A stretch of DNA of 64,000 bases from JAIXWP01 sp041391745 (GCA_041391745.1 JAWKNK010000002.1:1-64000), one strand, 5' to 3'; shown: positions 44,892-54,309, counted from the stretch's first letter. The notes: a model not told the origin generated them from the letters alone. Numbers and translations: made by a program.

Positions 44892-45947
44892 TTGAATACA
44901 CCAATCGACAAATCGGAATTTATTCAGTTCTCTCAAAATCCTGAATACGTAATTATTGACGTTCGAAGTGAGGGAGAATTTCAATCGGGATACCTTCCGA
45001 CAGCTATCAATTTGCCATTACTTAACAATGAGCAACGCCACATTGTAGGAATAACTTATAAGGAGCAGGGGCAACAAGCTGCCGTGAAAAAGGGATTCGA
45101 ATTGGTGGGCAATTTGTTTCACGAAAAGTTGAACCTTGCCAAGCAGTATGCTGATAATAAAAGAATCGTTGTTTACTGTTGGAGAGGTGGTATGCGAAGC
45201 GAAATCATGAGATGGGTAATGGATTTGGGCGGACTTGATGTAAGAATCATCGCAGGTGGGTATAACGCCGTTCGAAAACAATTTCATTCATCTTTTTCGA
45301 GAAAATATCAATTCTTAAAATTAACCGGACCAACTGCTTGCGGAAAAACAGATTTGCTTCACGCATTGAAAGAAAAAAATGAGTGCGTGATAGATCTCGA
45401 GCAGCTTGCACATCACAAGGGCTCTGCATTCGGCGGGTTGGGGCAACCGGCTCAACCGACACAAGAACAATTTGAAAATAATTTGGCCTATCAATTAAGC
45501 CAAATACCGAATGAATGTTCGGTCTGGATTGAAAATGAAAGTCGCATGATCGGAACAATGAGGATTCCTGATGCCATCTTCAATCAAATACAAGAAGCTC
45601 CATCTATTGAGTTGACAAGAACTCAAGCACTGAGAATTCAAGATGTCATTCATCAATATCGTGAGTTTCCCATCACACAGCTTTTGGAAAAAACAATATC
45701 GGTTCAAAAGCGCATGGGTCCTGAGCAAAACAAGAAAGCTATTTTATCATTAGTAGATGGTGATTGGGAAAATTGGGTGAAATTACTATTGGAATATTAT
45801 GATAAAACTTACTTATTCCATGACGAGAAGTTGAATAATGAAAAACGTATTGCTATTGTAGATTCAGATGATGTGGCACACATCAAATCTAAAGTGAGTG
45901 AAATCATCGAACTAAAAGAACAATGGCAGAAGAAGCATATAAACTAA
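44892..45947 (+). CDS. mnmH: tRNA 2-selenouridine synthase
   Basis: 351 residues (also called SelU/YbbB). Replaces sulfur with selenium at the wobble uridine of tRNAs for Lys, Glu and Gln, using selenophosphate. N-terminal rhodanese domain with catalytic Cys96 in VVYCWRGGMRSE, C-terminal P-loop domain with GPTACGKTDLL (~145-155) and HHKGSAFGGLGQPAQPTQE. Start TTG at 44892. It overlaps selD by 25 bases, which supplies its selenium donor. Confidence 0.95.
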   Translation: MNTPIDKSEFIQFSQNPEYVIIDVRSEGEFQSGYLPTAINLPLLNNEQRHIVGITYKEQGQQAAVKKGFELVGNLFHEKLNLAKQYADNKRIVVYCWRGGMRSEIMRWVMDLGGLDVRIIAGGYNAVRKQFHSSFSRKYQFLKLTGPTACGKTDLLHALKEKNECVIDLEQLAHHKGSAFGGLGQPAQPTQEQFENNLAYQLSQIPNECSVWIENESRMIGTMRIPDAIFNQIQEAPSIELTRTQALRIQDVIHQYREFPITQLLEKTISVQKRMGPEQNKKAILSLVDGDWENWVKLLLEYYDKTYLFHDEKLNNEKRIAIVDSDDVAHIKSKVSEIIELKEQWQKKHIN

Positions 45948-46972
45948 CGCAATACAGCAAAAGCTCAGGCTGCGGTTGTAAGCTATCTTCAGCCGATTTG
46001 AATCAAATAATTGGTGAGCGTGCTAATTTGAATGAATTTCCGAATTTGTTGACTGCGAATAGTGGTAACGAAGATGCCGCAATAATCAAGTTGAACGAAT
46101 CTCAATGTCTAATTACCACCTTAGATTTTTTCGCTCCTATAGTCGATGACGCTTTCAATTATGGCCGTATTGCATCTAGTAATGCAATCAGTGATATATA
46201 TGCAATGGGAGGGAAACCAATTGTGGCTACTGCCATTCTTGGTTGGCCCATAGGGAAAATACCTCACCATCTTGCGCATCAAGTTATGGAAGGTGCTAGG
46301 AAGGCGTGCAGTGAAGCTAAAATACCATTAGCTGGTGGGCATAGCATTGAAAGTTCCGAACCATTTTTCGGGCTTTCAGTGAATGGATTGATATCAGAAA
46401 ATCAAATTAAAAACAACAATTCCATTCAAGAAGGAGATTTGCTTTTCATAACAAAACCCATTGGTACCGGAATACTTTCTACCGCCCTCAAAAGAGGATT
46501 AATAGCGGAGGGAGACATGGCGGAAGCAACTGAATCAATGTGTGCATTAAATAAAATTGGAGCAGCTCTGGGTGTGCACAGCGAAGTACATGCACTTACA
46601 GATATTACTGGATTCGGGCTTTTGGGACATCTCACTGAAATGATTGGCGAGAATGAACTTAGCATTGCATTGGATATAAAATCAATTCCAGTGTTTAAAG
46701 GAGTGGAACCAATTGCGGCACAAATGGTCTATCCCGACATGACCACAAAGAACTACAGTCATTACTTTTCAGCTATCGGAAACTTGGACATGTATGCCAT
46801 GCAAGTTTTATGCGATCCTCAGACGAGTGGTGGTTTGATAGTGTCTGTCACTCCTTCTTTTGTCAATGAATTTTTGGAAATTTGTGAAGCACATGATGTG
46901 TCTCTTAGTTGTCACAAGCCAATTGGGAAGATAATATCGATGCAAAATCGCAAAATAGTTTTAGAAGTATGA
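45923..46972 (+). CDS. selD: Selenide, water dikinase
   Basis: 349 residues. Makes selenophosphate from selenide and ATP. The active site is SGCGCK with Cys17 and Lys20 at the same numbers as in E. coli; it is the Cys, not the selenocysteine, form. Other motifs: DFFAPIVDDAFNYGRIASSNAISDIYAMGG region, LAGGHSIESSEPFFGL, LTDITGFGLLGHL, CDPQTSGGLI. With mnmH and no selA/selB here, selenium is probably used for tRNA modification. Its stop overlaps the next gene's start (ATGA). Confidence 0.96.
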   Translation: MAEEAYKLTQYSKSSGCGCKLSSADLNQIIGERANLNEFPNLLTANSGNEDAAIIKLNESQCLITTLDFFAPIVDDAFNYGRIASSNAISDIYAMGGKPIVATAILGWPIGKIPHHLAHQVMEGARKACSEAKIPLAGGHSIESSEPFFGLSVNGLISENQIKNNNSIQEGDLLFITKPIGTGILSTALKRGLIAEGDMAEATESMCALNKIGAALGVHSEVHALTDITGFGLLGHLTEMIGENELSIALDIKSIPVFKGVEPIAAQMVYPDMTTKNYSHYFSAIGNLDMYAMQVLCDPQTSGGLIVSVTPSFVNEFLEICEAHDVSLSCHKPIGKIISMQNRKIVLEV

Positions 46973-48318
46973 AGTACACTTTTGAAGAATTGAACAACGA
47001 GATTAATCGTCGTTTAAGTGAAGATGACACATATCTAAGCAGTGGTAATTCTTACATTAAAATCTTTCAACACGGCCTGGTTTACGCATTAATGGAGAGT
47101 CATGTGAAGCCTTTAAAACCTTATTTCAATCTCCCAATTTTTTTGCAAAAAATAATGTTCAAGAGGGGAAAAAAAAACACCACTCCGTCTTTTGTTTTAA
47201 AGGAAAATGTCATTTTAGATTCAGGAATACCGCTCAATAATGAATCGAAAGACACTTCATTTTTTTTCAATAAAATAATATCAGAACTTGGTTCGAATGT
47301 AAGTACAATAAATCTCAACCCCGAACGAGGTTTGAAGTGCGACTTTAATATTCATCAGCTTACTGATACAAAAATCAATTTTGATGAAACGCTCAATAGC
47401 AAGTTGATCGAAGTGAATGATGTCTACTCAAAACTGCAGCGTTCTTCACTATACTCGAGTCTAGAGAAAGCATATATATCAAGTGCCTTACATGTTTTCT
47501 TTCACACATTTTTAAGATATTATAGTGTACTGCGATCGCAGAACGTAAAACGGGTTTACCTCACTGTTCATTACAACAACGAAGGAATCATCGGTGCTGC
47601 TCAGTCGTGTGGAATTGAGGTTATAGAAATGCAACATGGGCTAATCCACCCTTTAGATCTTTATTATTGCTACAATAAAAACCTTGCTCCACGATTAAAA
47701 AAAGGGTATTTCCCTGATAGAATTTTACTGTTTGGTGAATATTGGAAAAGTGTATTGTTGAAGGGAGGTGAATGGGAACCTAGCCAACTGGAAATAATAG
47801 GGTCGGTATTACCAACACATCGATCGGTCAATAAATCATCCGAGAAGACTAATACTATTCTGATTGGATCACAGAAGTTAATGACTGAACAATACATACC
47901 GCGAATTAGACAATTACTAAAAACTATCGAAAACTATCCTGACTGGAAAATAATTTTAAAGCTTCATCCACTAGAAAAGGAAGTGGATAAATATCAAGCG
48001 TTAAAGCACCCTCAATTAGAAATAGCTCCCCTTGCGAGCGATTTGAGCGATTTATTGTCACGATGTAAAATTCAGATCAGTGTATACAGTACCACGTTCT
48101 ATGATGCTGCTGGATTTGATGTGATGAATTTTTCTTGGCAGGGAGATGGATTTGGGTCAGATTATGCGCGATTTATGGTTGCGGAAGGTATCGCGGAAGC
48201 GTTGACCAGCGATGAAGACCCCATTGAAAAATATAACACATTGATTTCTAATCATTATTCCTTTTTAAAGCGAAGTGCCTTTTATGCTCCATTTAATCAT
48301 GAAATAATAGTGAAATAA
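46969..48318 (+). CDS. Glycosyltransferase-like protein (GT-B, capsule/polysialyl type)
   Basis: 449 residues from ATG 46969; an upstream in-frame start at 46909 lies inside selD and is rejected. No signal peptide. The second half shows a GT-B-like pattern: a Rossmann-type CGIEVIEMQHGLIHP, LFGEYWKSVLL, then KIILKLHPLEKEVDKY and ISVYSTTFYDAAGFD, as in CDP-glycerol- and capsule-type transferases that have QHG and KxHP motifs. The first ~150 residues are unrecognised. Likely cytoplasmic and involved in surface polysaccharide. Placement in a 4-base overlap with selD is odd, because the functions are unrelated. Confidence 0.7.
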   Translation: MKYTFEELNNEINRRLSEDDTYLSSGNSYIKIFQHGLVYALMESHVKPLKPYFNLPIFLQKIMFKRGKKNTTPSFVLKENVILDSGIPLNNESKDTSFFFNKIISELGSNVSTINLNPERGLKCDFNIHQLTDTKINFDETLNSKLIEVNDVYSKLQRSSLYSSLEKAYISSALHVFFHTFLRYYSVLRSQNVKRVYLTVHYNNEGIIGAAQSCGIEVIEMQHGLIHPLDLYYCYNKNLAPRLKKGYFPDRILLFGEYWKSVLLKGGEWEPSQLEIIGSVLPTHRSVNKSSEKTNTILIGSQKLMTEQYIPRIRQLLKTIENYPDWKIILKLHPLEKEVDKYQALKHPQLEIAPLASDLSDLLSRCKIQISVYSTTFYDAAGFDVMNFSWQGDGFGSDYARFMVAEGIAEALTSDEDPIEKYNTLISNHYSFLKRSAFYAPFNHEIIVK

Positions 48319-48340
48319 GGTTATTTGAGTGAGTTTTCTT

Positions 48341-48348
48341 TATATTTG
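48341..48348 (+). promoter_or_regulatory. -7 box before the T9SS gene
   Basis: TATATTTG, full match to TAnnTTTG, 29 bases before the ATG at 48378. Confidence 0.6.
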
Positions 48349-48377
48349 ATTCACCTTAACCAGAAATCGTATTATTC

Positions 48378-50141
48378 ATGAGCAGATTATCATTGCTTTG
48401 TGCATTACTTATCCTCCCATTTTTTGCACTTTCGCAAGGCAGTTCTTCATCAGCTGTAGTTATCACTCCAGATTATTATTTTGATGCAAGTCCTGGTGTT
48501 GCAACTTTTACCAATCATTCTTTGGTATCCACTACAGGTGAAGTATTTCCTTCATGTGCTGGATCTCAGACTGTCTATTGGTTTAAATTCAATATTCCAA
48601 CGCCCGCCAACTCCACGCTGAGCACTAAATCAGTGAAAATTGAAATTACAGGTGCTGGTTTTAGTCCTGTAATTGATTTCTATGATGCCTCTTTGCTTTG
48701 GAAGGAATGTATTAGTGGCACAGTACTCAGAACCGACCCTGCTGCCAATCCTGTTACTCCAACAAACGACTATTACATACGTGTGAGTTCAACCACACCT
48801 GCTGCTGGGTCGGCATTCAGTATTGGAGTTCAGTACTATCCAGTTGCTGAATTGAGATCTGGTTTTTATCCTACTTTAAGCACGGACCCAAATGGATATT
48901 CGACATGTGATCAAACTAGAAGAAATAATGTAGCTTCAACAGGCGTAACGTTAGTACAAGCGACGAGATATACATTCATTCCGTCAACCATACCGAATTC
49001 TGGATCTTGCACCTCAGTGATTAACAGCAATAGCTCTATTCTCCTATTGAATCAAGTGTCTTGCGTTTGTTATGGTATTAATTACGATGTATTGGTAGAA
49101 CTGAAAGTTGATAACCATTGGTGTGGAACAGGAGAGTCGAAACCGCTAACTATGCAAACTTCTGGATTAACCACCATTACGACCCCCACAAACTCCACAC
49201 TGCAGCTCAGTCAGATGATTACTGCTCAATTTTCTTGCTCTGGAGCTCAATATGAATGGGAGTTTTCTACCCAAAATGGAACGTCCATCTCCTATATTTC
49301 AAACTCACCTTCAGTACAATTGGATCAAATCAGTTGCCTGAGATTTAATAGAATTTATCAAGCGAGGGTTAGAATTATTGCATGCGGAATAATTGGTCCT
49401 TGGTGTGGTATTGATGGGGAAGCCGGAACACCCTGTATCTTCTTCACTCCACCACTCTACACAATCCCCGTTCCCAATACACCACCTAGCAACGATTTTT
49501 GTTACTCACAGGTAACTAATACAGCAGCTGTTGATGTCGAATACTATCCTGGAATTAATCAATATATCTTTCAGTTCACGCGCGTTGTCAACGCTGCACC
49601 TTTCAATCCGATTTCAAATCCCGTGATTGTTTTCTCTACGGCATCCGTTTGTTCAATGGCTGCAGGAGGGTGTCTTCCAGGGAGAACTTATCGCGTAGGA
49701 ATAAAACCAGGAATAAGTGCGAGTGCATGCGCTCCTGCTCAACAAGGGGACTATTCACCGTGGTGTTATTTTTCAGTAGCTCCTGCGGCAGCGCCAGTGC
49801 CAGGTATGATTACCCAGCCTGATAATGTTTATGCTGATTATGAAACATTTGAAAAAACAGAAAACTCAGATATTTCAGGACTCTCCTTTGAAGTGATTGG
49901 AAACAGCACTTCGAAGATGCTCGTTGTTTCTACGAATGATCAGGAAATTTCTGGACGTGGTTATTTTAATCTATATGATTTGAATGGTCGCTTAGTTTAC
50001 TCTGTTGAAATGAATAATGCAACAGGAGCAACGATGCTACAGTTGAATTTACCTGAAAATTTGCCAACAGGGATTTACATCGCTAAGGTCAATTCCAATA
50101 ATACAGCGCAGACTGGAAAGATATTCTTAGCATCTAATTAA
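48378..50141 (+). CDS. T9SS-sorted secreted protein
   Basis: 587 residues: signal peptide ending FALSQG (residue ~20), a large beta-rich region with many paired cysteines (e.g. SCAGSQTVYWF, CSGAQYEWEF, GPWCGIDGE), repeats of a ~100-residue module (Trp-Cys-Gly, SPWC, PWCYFS at module ends), and a C-terminal type A T9SS domain (FNLYDLNGRLVYSVEMN, LPTGIYIAKVNS). Function unknown; modules look like those in adhesive or cell-surface proteins. Its own promoter (48341) separates it from the glycosyltransferase gene. Its stop overlaps rnhB by 4 bases, convergent. Confidence 0.88.
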   Translation: MSRLSLLCALLILPFFALSQGSSSSAVVITPDYYFDASPGVATFTNHSLVSTTGEVFPSCAGSQTVYWFKFNIPTPANSTLSTKSVKIEITGAGFSPVIDFYDASLLWKECISGTVLRTDPAANPVTPTNDYYIRVSSTTPAAGSAFSIGVQYYPVAELRSGFYPTLSTDPNGYSTCDQTRRNNVASTGVTLVQATRYTFIPSTIPNSGSCTSVINSNSSILLLNQVSCVCYGINYDVLVELKVDNHWCGTGESKPLTMQTSGLTTITTPTNSTLQLSQMITAQFSCSGAQYEWEFSTQNGTSISYISNSPSVQLDQISCLRFNRIYQARVRIIACGIIGPWCGIDGEAGTPCIFFTPPLYTIPVPNTPPSNDFCYSQVTNTAAVDVEYYPGINQYIFQFTRVVNAAPFNPISNPVIVFSTASVCSMAAGGCLPGRTYRVGIKPGISASACAPAQQGDYSPWCYFSVAPAAAPVPGMITQPDNVYADYETFEKTENSDISGLSFEVIGNSTSKMLVVSTNDQEISGRGYFNLYDLNGRLVYSVEMNNATGATMLQLNLPENLPTGIYIAKVNSNNTAQTGKIFLASN

Positions 50142-50743
50142 AGTTCAAGCTTTAATTGCTTAGGAAGAAGAGCAAACGTTGTCCGATGGTGCACACAAGC
50201 ACCATGTGAAGCAATCGCATCGCGGTGGTCTTTCGTAGGATAACCTTTGTTCTTTTTCCATTTATACTCAGGAAAATCAAGATCTAGATGTTCCATTATT
50301 TCATCTCGATGGGTCTTTGCAAGAATTGAAGCTGCGGCAATATTTTTAATTTTACCATCACCTTTTATTATGCATTCATGCGGAATGTCTGGATAAGTAA
50401 TAAAGGCATTTCCATCAACCGCAATAAACTCCGGTTTAATTTTCAATGCCTCCACTGCTCGATGCATGCCGATGAAACTGGCATTGCGGATATTTATTTC
50501 CTCAATTTCTCTTGGTCCAACCACTGCAACAGCCCATGCAATCGCATTTTCTTCAATTATTGGGCGAAGTAATGCTCGTTGCTTTTCAGTCAATTGTTTG
50601 CTATCGTTCAATAGAGGGTGTTTGAAATTTCTAGGAAGAATCACGGCAGCAGCCACAACAGGGCCTGCGAGACATCCGCGACCTGCTTCATCACAACCTG
50701 CTTCGAACTCGAAGCTAGAAACCTGATGTTTTAATTTAGCCAT
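50138..50743 (-). CDS. rnhB: Ribonuclease HII
   Basis: 201 residues. Removes RNA from RNA-DNA hybrids. Catalytic motif GCDEAGRGCLAGPVVAAA (Asp17, Glu18), AVDGNAF, and the HRDEIM/DFPEYKWKKNKGYPTKDH motifs of type HII enzymes. Its start overlaps the stop of the upstream glycosyltransferase gene by one base (same strand), so they share an mRNA. Confidence 0.96.
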   Translation of the reverse strand: MAKLKHQVSSFEFEAGCDEAGRGCLAGPVVAAAVILPRNFKHPLLNDSKQLTEKQRALLRPIIEENAIAWAVAVVGPREIEEINIRNASFIGMHRAVEALKIKPEFIAVDGNAFITYPDIPHECIIKGDGKIKNIAAASILAKTHRDEIMEHLDLDFPEYKWKKNKGYPTKDHRDAIASHGACVHHRTTFALLPKQLKLEL

Positions 50744-51864
50744 TACAAACTCTTATTGATTTCCTGCCACATTTTATCCGCAGCTATTTGCCAAGTAAAT
50801 TGCTTAGACCTTTCGAAACCCTTTGATATCAATTGTTTCCTCAGCTCCAGGTTATTAAAAATTTCGAGCATAGCCTGTGTGATTTCATTTACCGAAAAAG
50901 GGTCGACTTGAAGAGCGGCGTCACCTGCAATTTCTGGGAGCGATGTGACATTTGATGTAACCACTGGAACTCCAGCTTGAAACGCTTCAACGACGGGAAT
51001 ACCGAAACCTTCAAAATAGCTGGTGTAAATATTAGCTAGTGCACCACCTAAAGCCAATCTCAATTCGTCTGGGTTTAGGCGGCCAGCCATGACTACGTCG
51101 CCAGAACTTTTTCCTTTTTCGATTGCAGCCTTCAATGCATCGTCTTGCCAAAATATATTTCCAACAACAAGCATTTTCACATCACTTTTTGATTGCTTTT
51201 TAAATTCAAAAAAAGCGGGTAAAATGCGTTGCAGATTCTTTCTAGGATGAATGGAACTAATGAAAATAAAATACTCGGATCCCGCTGTAAATTGTTGTTT
51301 GGCTACAATTTTTTCCTGATCCGATAACGGTTGATAGACTTCATTTGCACCGTTGTTTACCACACCAATCTTATCTGATGAAACACCGTAATGATCAATT
51401 ATATCCTGTTTACTAAATTCGCTCACAGTGACTATCCTATTGGCCTTCTGTGCAAATTTCGGAGTTCTTCTTTTCAAATCTCTCGTGTACACAGCGGGGA
51501 TATCCTTAGGATAATGCTCAAAATTGATGTCGTGAATTACCACAAGCTGGGGAATGCTCGTAGTTAATGACAATTGCGCATCTGGCGAAATGAATAAATC
51601 CGGTTGAATTTTTTTGAGCAATCTCTTGATGGACCAATCGTACCAGACACGCATTAGATAGGGATGCCTAGCTTGTGGGCCGATAACATGCGGAATGATA
51701 TTCTCACTGAAAATAAATTCTTCGTGAAATTTTCTATCGAATATGAAATGAAATTCTACTTCTGGATGTTGAAGAGCTATTCGTTTAAAAATTTCCAGCG
51801 TAAACCACCCCATTCCATCGAGTCGATGTGGCAAGAGATGTCGGGTGTTTATTGCTATTTTCAT
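50743..51864 (-). CDS. Family 4 glycosyltransferase
   Basis: 373 residues from ATG 51864; the frame runs to 51906 but that part overlaps the rpmH terminator hairpin and precedes the canonical start MKIAINTRHLLPHRLDG. GT-B fold with KIGVVNNGANEVY, FISSIHPRKNLQRILPAF, and the nucleotide-sugar binding YFEGFGIPVVEAFQAGVPVVTSN near the C-terminus. Transfers a sugar to a lipid or glycan acceptor in the cytoplasm. It starts 61 bases downstream of rpmH. Confidence 0.9.
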   Translation of the reverse strand: MKIAINTRHLLPHRLDGMGWFTLEIFKRIALQHPEVEFHFIFDRKFHEEFIFSENIIPHVIGPQARHPYLMRVWYDWSIKRLLKKIQPDLFISPDAQLSLTTSIPQLVVIHDINFEHYPKDIPAVYTRDLKRRTPKFAQKANRIVTVSEFSKQDIIDHYGVSSDKIGVVNNGANEVYQPLSDQEKIVAKQQFTAGSEYFIFISSIHPRKNLQRILPAFFEFKKQSKSDVKMLVVGNIFWQDDALKAAIEKGKSSGDVVMAGRLNPDELRLALGGALANIYTSYFEGFGIPVVEAFQAGVPVVTSNVTSLPEIAGDAALQVDPFSVNEITQAMLEIFNNLELRKQLISKGFERSKQFTWQIAADKMWQEINKSL

Positions 51865-51867
51865 AAA

Positions 51868-51900
51868 CAAAAAAAGGCTGTCCGAATATACGGACAGCCT
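51868..51900 (-). terminator. Terminator of rpmH
   Basis: AGGCTGTCCG and CGGACAGCCT form a perfect 10-bp stem with a 6-base loop, followed on the minus strand by a run of at least seven T. It lies 22 bases after the rpmH stop. Confidence 0.88.
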
Positions 51901-51921
51901 GAGCATATCATCAATTAAATA

Positions 51922-52092
51922 TTATAGACGAACGATACCCTTGTGACGTCTTTCGTCAGAAACGGTTAATTTCTTACGTCCTTTACGACGACGTGATGCC
52001 AATACAGCGCGACCTTTAGCCGAAGCCATACGCTTACGGAATCCGTGTTTGTTTCTACGCTTAGTATTCGATGGTTGGTATGTACGTTTCAT
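51922..52092 (-). CDS. rpmH: 50S ribosomal protein L34
   Basis: 56 residues: MKRTYQPSNTKRRNKHGFR at the N-terminus and the RRKGRKKLTV core are unmistakable L34 features; the end HKGIVRL is a short Bacteroidota-like extension. Start ATG 52092, stop TAA 51922-51924. Own promoter and terminator. In many bacteria rpmH sits by rnpA and dnaA; here it does not, so this is not an origin marker. Confidence 0.96.
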   Translation of the reverse strand: MKRTYQPSNTKRRNKHGFRKRMASAKGRAVLASRRRKGRKKLTVSDERRHKGIVRL

Positions 52093-52139
52093 TTCTCTTT
52101 GGTATTAACCTTTAACTTCAATTCCTTCGAAAAGGGTGG

Positions 52140-52169
52140 CAAATATAGTTACTTTTTCCTGAACGGCAA
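52140..52169 (-). promoter_or_regulatory. Promoter of rpmH
   Basis: Minus strand reads TATATTTG at 52140-52147 (full -7 match), with TTG 19 bases upstream (52167-52169) as the -33 box. The leader before ATG 52092 is about 40 bases. Confidence 0.6.
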
Positions 52170-52235
52170 GGTAAAAGTCCAATTTTTCAACAAAATTACT
52201 CACTTTTCTATAGAACCCCTGATTTTTATGGGGAT

Positions 52236-52703
52236 TCAGAAGCCAAGTTGCTCTTTTGTTATCTTGTCCGTTACCTGAATATCTATTTTTTTACCCACAA
52301 ATAATGCTCTGCCTTTTGCATAACCCTTGGCTTCTAGTTTCAAGTCATTTTGAAAAAACAATTTGAGTGCAGAACCCAACAAGTTGTCTAATGCGTCTTG
52401 CTTTGCCGTCATGCGCAACTGATATGTTTGCTTGGATTTTTTTGGAACCACGATTTTTTCATATTGATCGATTTGTCCAAAATACTTATCCTCCACATAG
52501 ACATCAATCTTCGTCTCTTTCATCACAATATTGTACCAATTTGGGTTTTCGATTGTAAAAAAGAGCGTTGCTTCTACTCCATCAGTATTGATTTCCCCCA
52601 TTTGTACTTCTTCAATACCTGAGGCTTCAATATCCTTGTAGAACTTACATGAAGTGGTTGATAGCACAGCAGCCAGCGCAACCGCAAACCATAATTTACG
52701 CAT
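52236..52703 (-). CDS. LEA type 2 (LEA14-like) lipoprotein
   Basis: 155 residues from ATG 52703. Lipobox STTSC (Cys19) predicts a lipoprotein. The mature part is one WHy/LEA2 domain: ATLFFTIENPNWYNIVMKETKIDVYV (strand pair with the typical NPN motif) and LKLEAKGYAKGRALFVGKKI. In bacteria the family is linked to stress tolerance but functions are not established. Three bases separate its start from the stop of the M20 peptidase gene, so the two are cotranscribed. Confidence 0.85.
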   Translation of the reverse strand: MRKLWFAVALAAVLSTTSCKFYKDIEASGIEEVQMGEINTDGVEATLFFTIENPNWYNIVMKETKIDVYVEDKYFGQIDQYEKIVVPKKSKQTYQLRMTAKQDALDNLLGSALKLFFQNDLKLEAKGYAKGRALFVGKKIDIQVTDKITKEQLGF

Positions 52704-52706
52704 CAA

Positions 52707-54086
52707 TTATTCAGCAAAATATTTGTGGAAGTATGGTATTGTTTCAATTCCTTTATAGTAGTTGAACAAGCCATAATGCTCATTTGGAGAGTGAAGTGCA
52801 TCACTATCCAATCCAAATCCCATCAATACACTTTTCAAACCAAGTTCTTTTTCGAAAAGCGCTACAATTGGAATAGAACCACCTCCACGTGTTGGAATAG
52901 GTTGTTTTCCGAAAGTAGTTTCCATTGCTTTCGCGGCAGCCTGATAAGCCTTGCTATCCGTAGGAGTCACAACAGGCTCTCCACCATGGTGAGGTCTCAC
53001 TTCAACACGTACTCCTGCAGGAGCAATGCTTTCAAAATGCTTTTTAAATAAAGCTGTGATTTCATCTGTAGTTTGGTGTGGCACTAAACGCATTGAAATT
53101 TTTGCAAAGGCTTTAGAAGGAAGCACTGTTTTTGCTCCTTCTCCAATGTAACCACCCCAAATTCCATTGCAATCAAGTGTTGGGCGAATACCAGTTCTTT
53201 CTAATGTGGTGTAAGATTTTTCACCATGAACTGCATCGATATCGAGGTCCTTTTTATAAGCCGCCTCATCGAAAGGAGCCTTGTTCAATTCAACTCTTTC
53301 GGCCTCTGTCAATTCTAGCACTTTATCATAGAACCCAGGAATTGTGATATGGTTGTTTTCATCGTGCATGCTTGCAATCATTTTCGCAAGTGCGTTGATT
53401 GGATTGTAAACAGCCCCTCCATAAACACCACTGTGCAAGTCACGATTCGGACCAGTTACTTCTACTTCTACATAGCTCAATCCACGAAGACCCGTGTCAA
53501 TGCTCGGAGTATCGTTGGCGATCATTGAAGTATCCGAAATCAAAACCACATCAGCTTTAAGACGTTCCTTATTTGCCACACAGAAAGGACCGAGGTTATT
53601 ACTGCCTACTTCTTCTTCTCCTTCAATCATGAACTTCACATTACAAGGCAATTCACCAGACTTCCACATCGCTTCAAAAGCCTTGATGTGCATGAACATT
53701 TGGCCTTTGTCGTCGCAAGCTCCACGAGCGAAGATGGCACCATCAGGATGAATTTCCGTTTTACGAATTACAGGTTCAAATGCTGGAGAAGTCCATAGTT
53801 CAATAGGGTCAGCTGGCTGCACGTCGTAGTGACCATAAACAAGTACAGTAGGCTTAGAGGCGTCGATTATTTTTTCACCGTAAACAATAGGATAACCGTC
53901 CGTTTGACAAAGTTCCACATTATCCGCTCCCGCATTTTTCATGTATTCAGCAACTTTTTCAGCTGTCTTCATTACATCATTTTTGTAGGCTGGATCTGCG
54001 CTAACGCTAGGGATTCTCAAAAGTTCAAACAACTCATCCAAAAATCGTTGCTTATTCTCGGTAATAAACGACTGTACTTTTTCCAT
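52707..54086 (-). CDS. M20 family dipeptidase
   Basis: 459 residues, cytoplasmic. Two-zinc peptidase of the ArgE/CNDP type. Metal ligand motifs: VYGHYDVQPAD, ARGACDDKGQMFMH, EGEEEVGSNNLG and the C-terminal FGLDSDALHSPNEHY. A dimerisation insert lies between residues ~190 and 320. It probably cleaves dipeptides with broad specificity, giving free amino acids. It is upstream of, and coupled to, the LEA14-like gene. Confidence 0.93.
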   Translation of the reverse strand: MEKVQSFITENKQRFLDELFELLRIPSVSADPAYKNDVMKTAEKVAEYMKNAGADNVELCQTDGYPIVYGEKIIDASKPTVLVYGHYDVQPADPIELWTSPAFEPVIRKTEIHPDGAIFARGACDDKGQMFMHIKAFEAMWKSGELPCNVKFMIEGEEEVGSNNLGPFCVANKERLKADVVLISDTSMIANDTPSIDTGLRGLSYVEVEVTGPNRDLHSGVYGGAVYNPINALAKMIASMHDENNHITIPGFYDKVLELTEAERVELNKAPFDEAAYKKDLDIDAVHGEKSYTTLERTGIRPTLDCNGIWGGYIGEGAKTVLPSKAFAKISMRLVPHQTTDEITALFKKHFESIAPAGVRVEVRPHHGGEPVVTPTDSKAYQAAAKAMETTFGKQPIPTRGGGSIPIVALFEKELGLKSVLMGFGLDSDALHSPNEHYGLFNYYKGIETIPYFHKYFAE

Positions 54087-54120
54087 AATGACTATAAAAT
54101 TTTGGTCAAAGATACAGATT

Positions 54121-54176
54121 AGTTAAAAAGTTAAGGAGTTAGATTAGTTAAAGAGTTGGGGGTTGGGAGTTGGGGG
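54121..54176. repeat. Degenerate GTTAAG/GTTGGG-type repeat
   Basis: A purine-rich tract of about 55 bases built from variants of AGTTA(A/G)A(G) and ending GTTGGGGGTTGGGAGTTGGG. Such degenerate short repeats occur between genes in Bacteroidota. No coding function. Three G-runs are short of a full four-run G-quadruplex. Confidence 0.45.
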
Positions 54177-54185
54177 AAATAAAAA

Positions 54186-54210
54186 AGGCTGCTCCGAAGA
54201 ACAGCCCTTT
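54186..54210 (-). terminator. Terminator after tRNA-Leu
   Basis: Minus strand GGGCTGTTC-TTCG-GAGCAGCC: an 8-bp stem (one G-T pair) closed by a stable UUCG tetraloop, followed by at least six T. It lies 7 bases after the tRNA 3' end. Confidence 0.85.
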
Positions 54211-54216
54211 ATCCTG

Positions 54217-54298
54217 TGCGGGCGGAGGGAGTCGAACCCCCACGCCTCGCGGCGCTAGATCCTAAGTCTAGTGCGTCTACCAATTTCGCCACGCCCGC
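54217..54298 (-). tRNA. tRNA-Leu (anticodon UAG)
   Basis: 82 bases. Acceptor GCGGGCG pairs with CGCCCGC plus discriminator A. D-arm region contains AATTGGTAGACGC; the anticodon stem CTAGA/TCTAG holds the loop CTTAGGA, giving anticodon TAG (decodes CUA). A class II long variable arm (GCCGCGAGGC) and TGGGGGTTCGACTCCC T-arm complete it. No CCA is encoded. It has its own promoter and terminator. Confidence 0.95.
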
Positions 54299-54309
54299 TT
54301 AGTGGGGTG

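Noticed and set aside
51922..52092. Replication origin near rpmH
   Set aside because: No dnaA, rnpA or DnaA-box cluster is present around it.
54121..54176. CRISPR-like or G-quadruplex interpretation of the purine repeat
   Set aside because: Units are short, degenerate and without spacers; only three G-runs are present.
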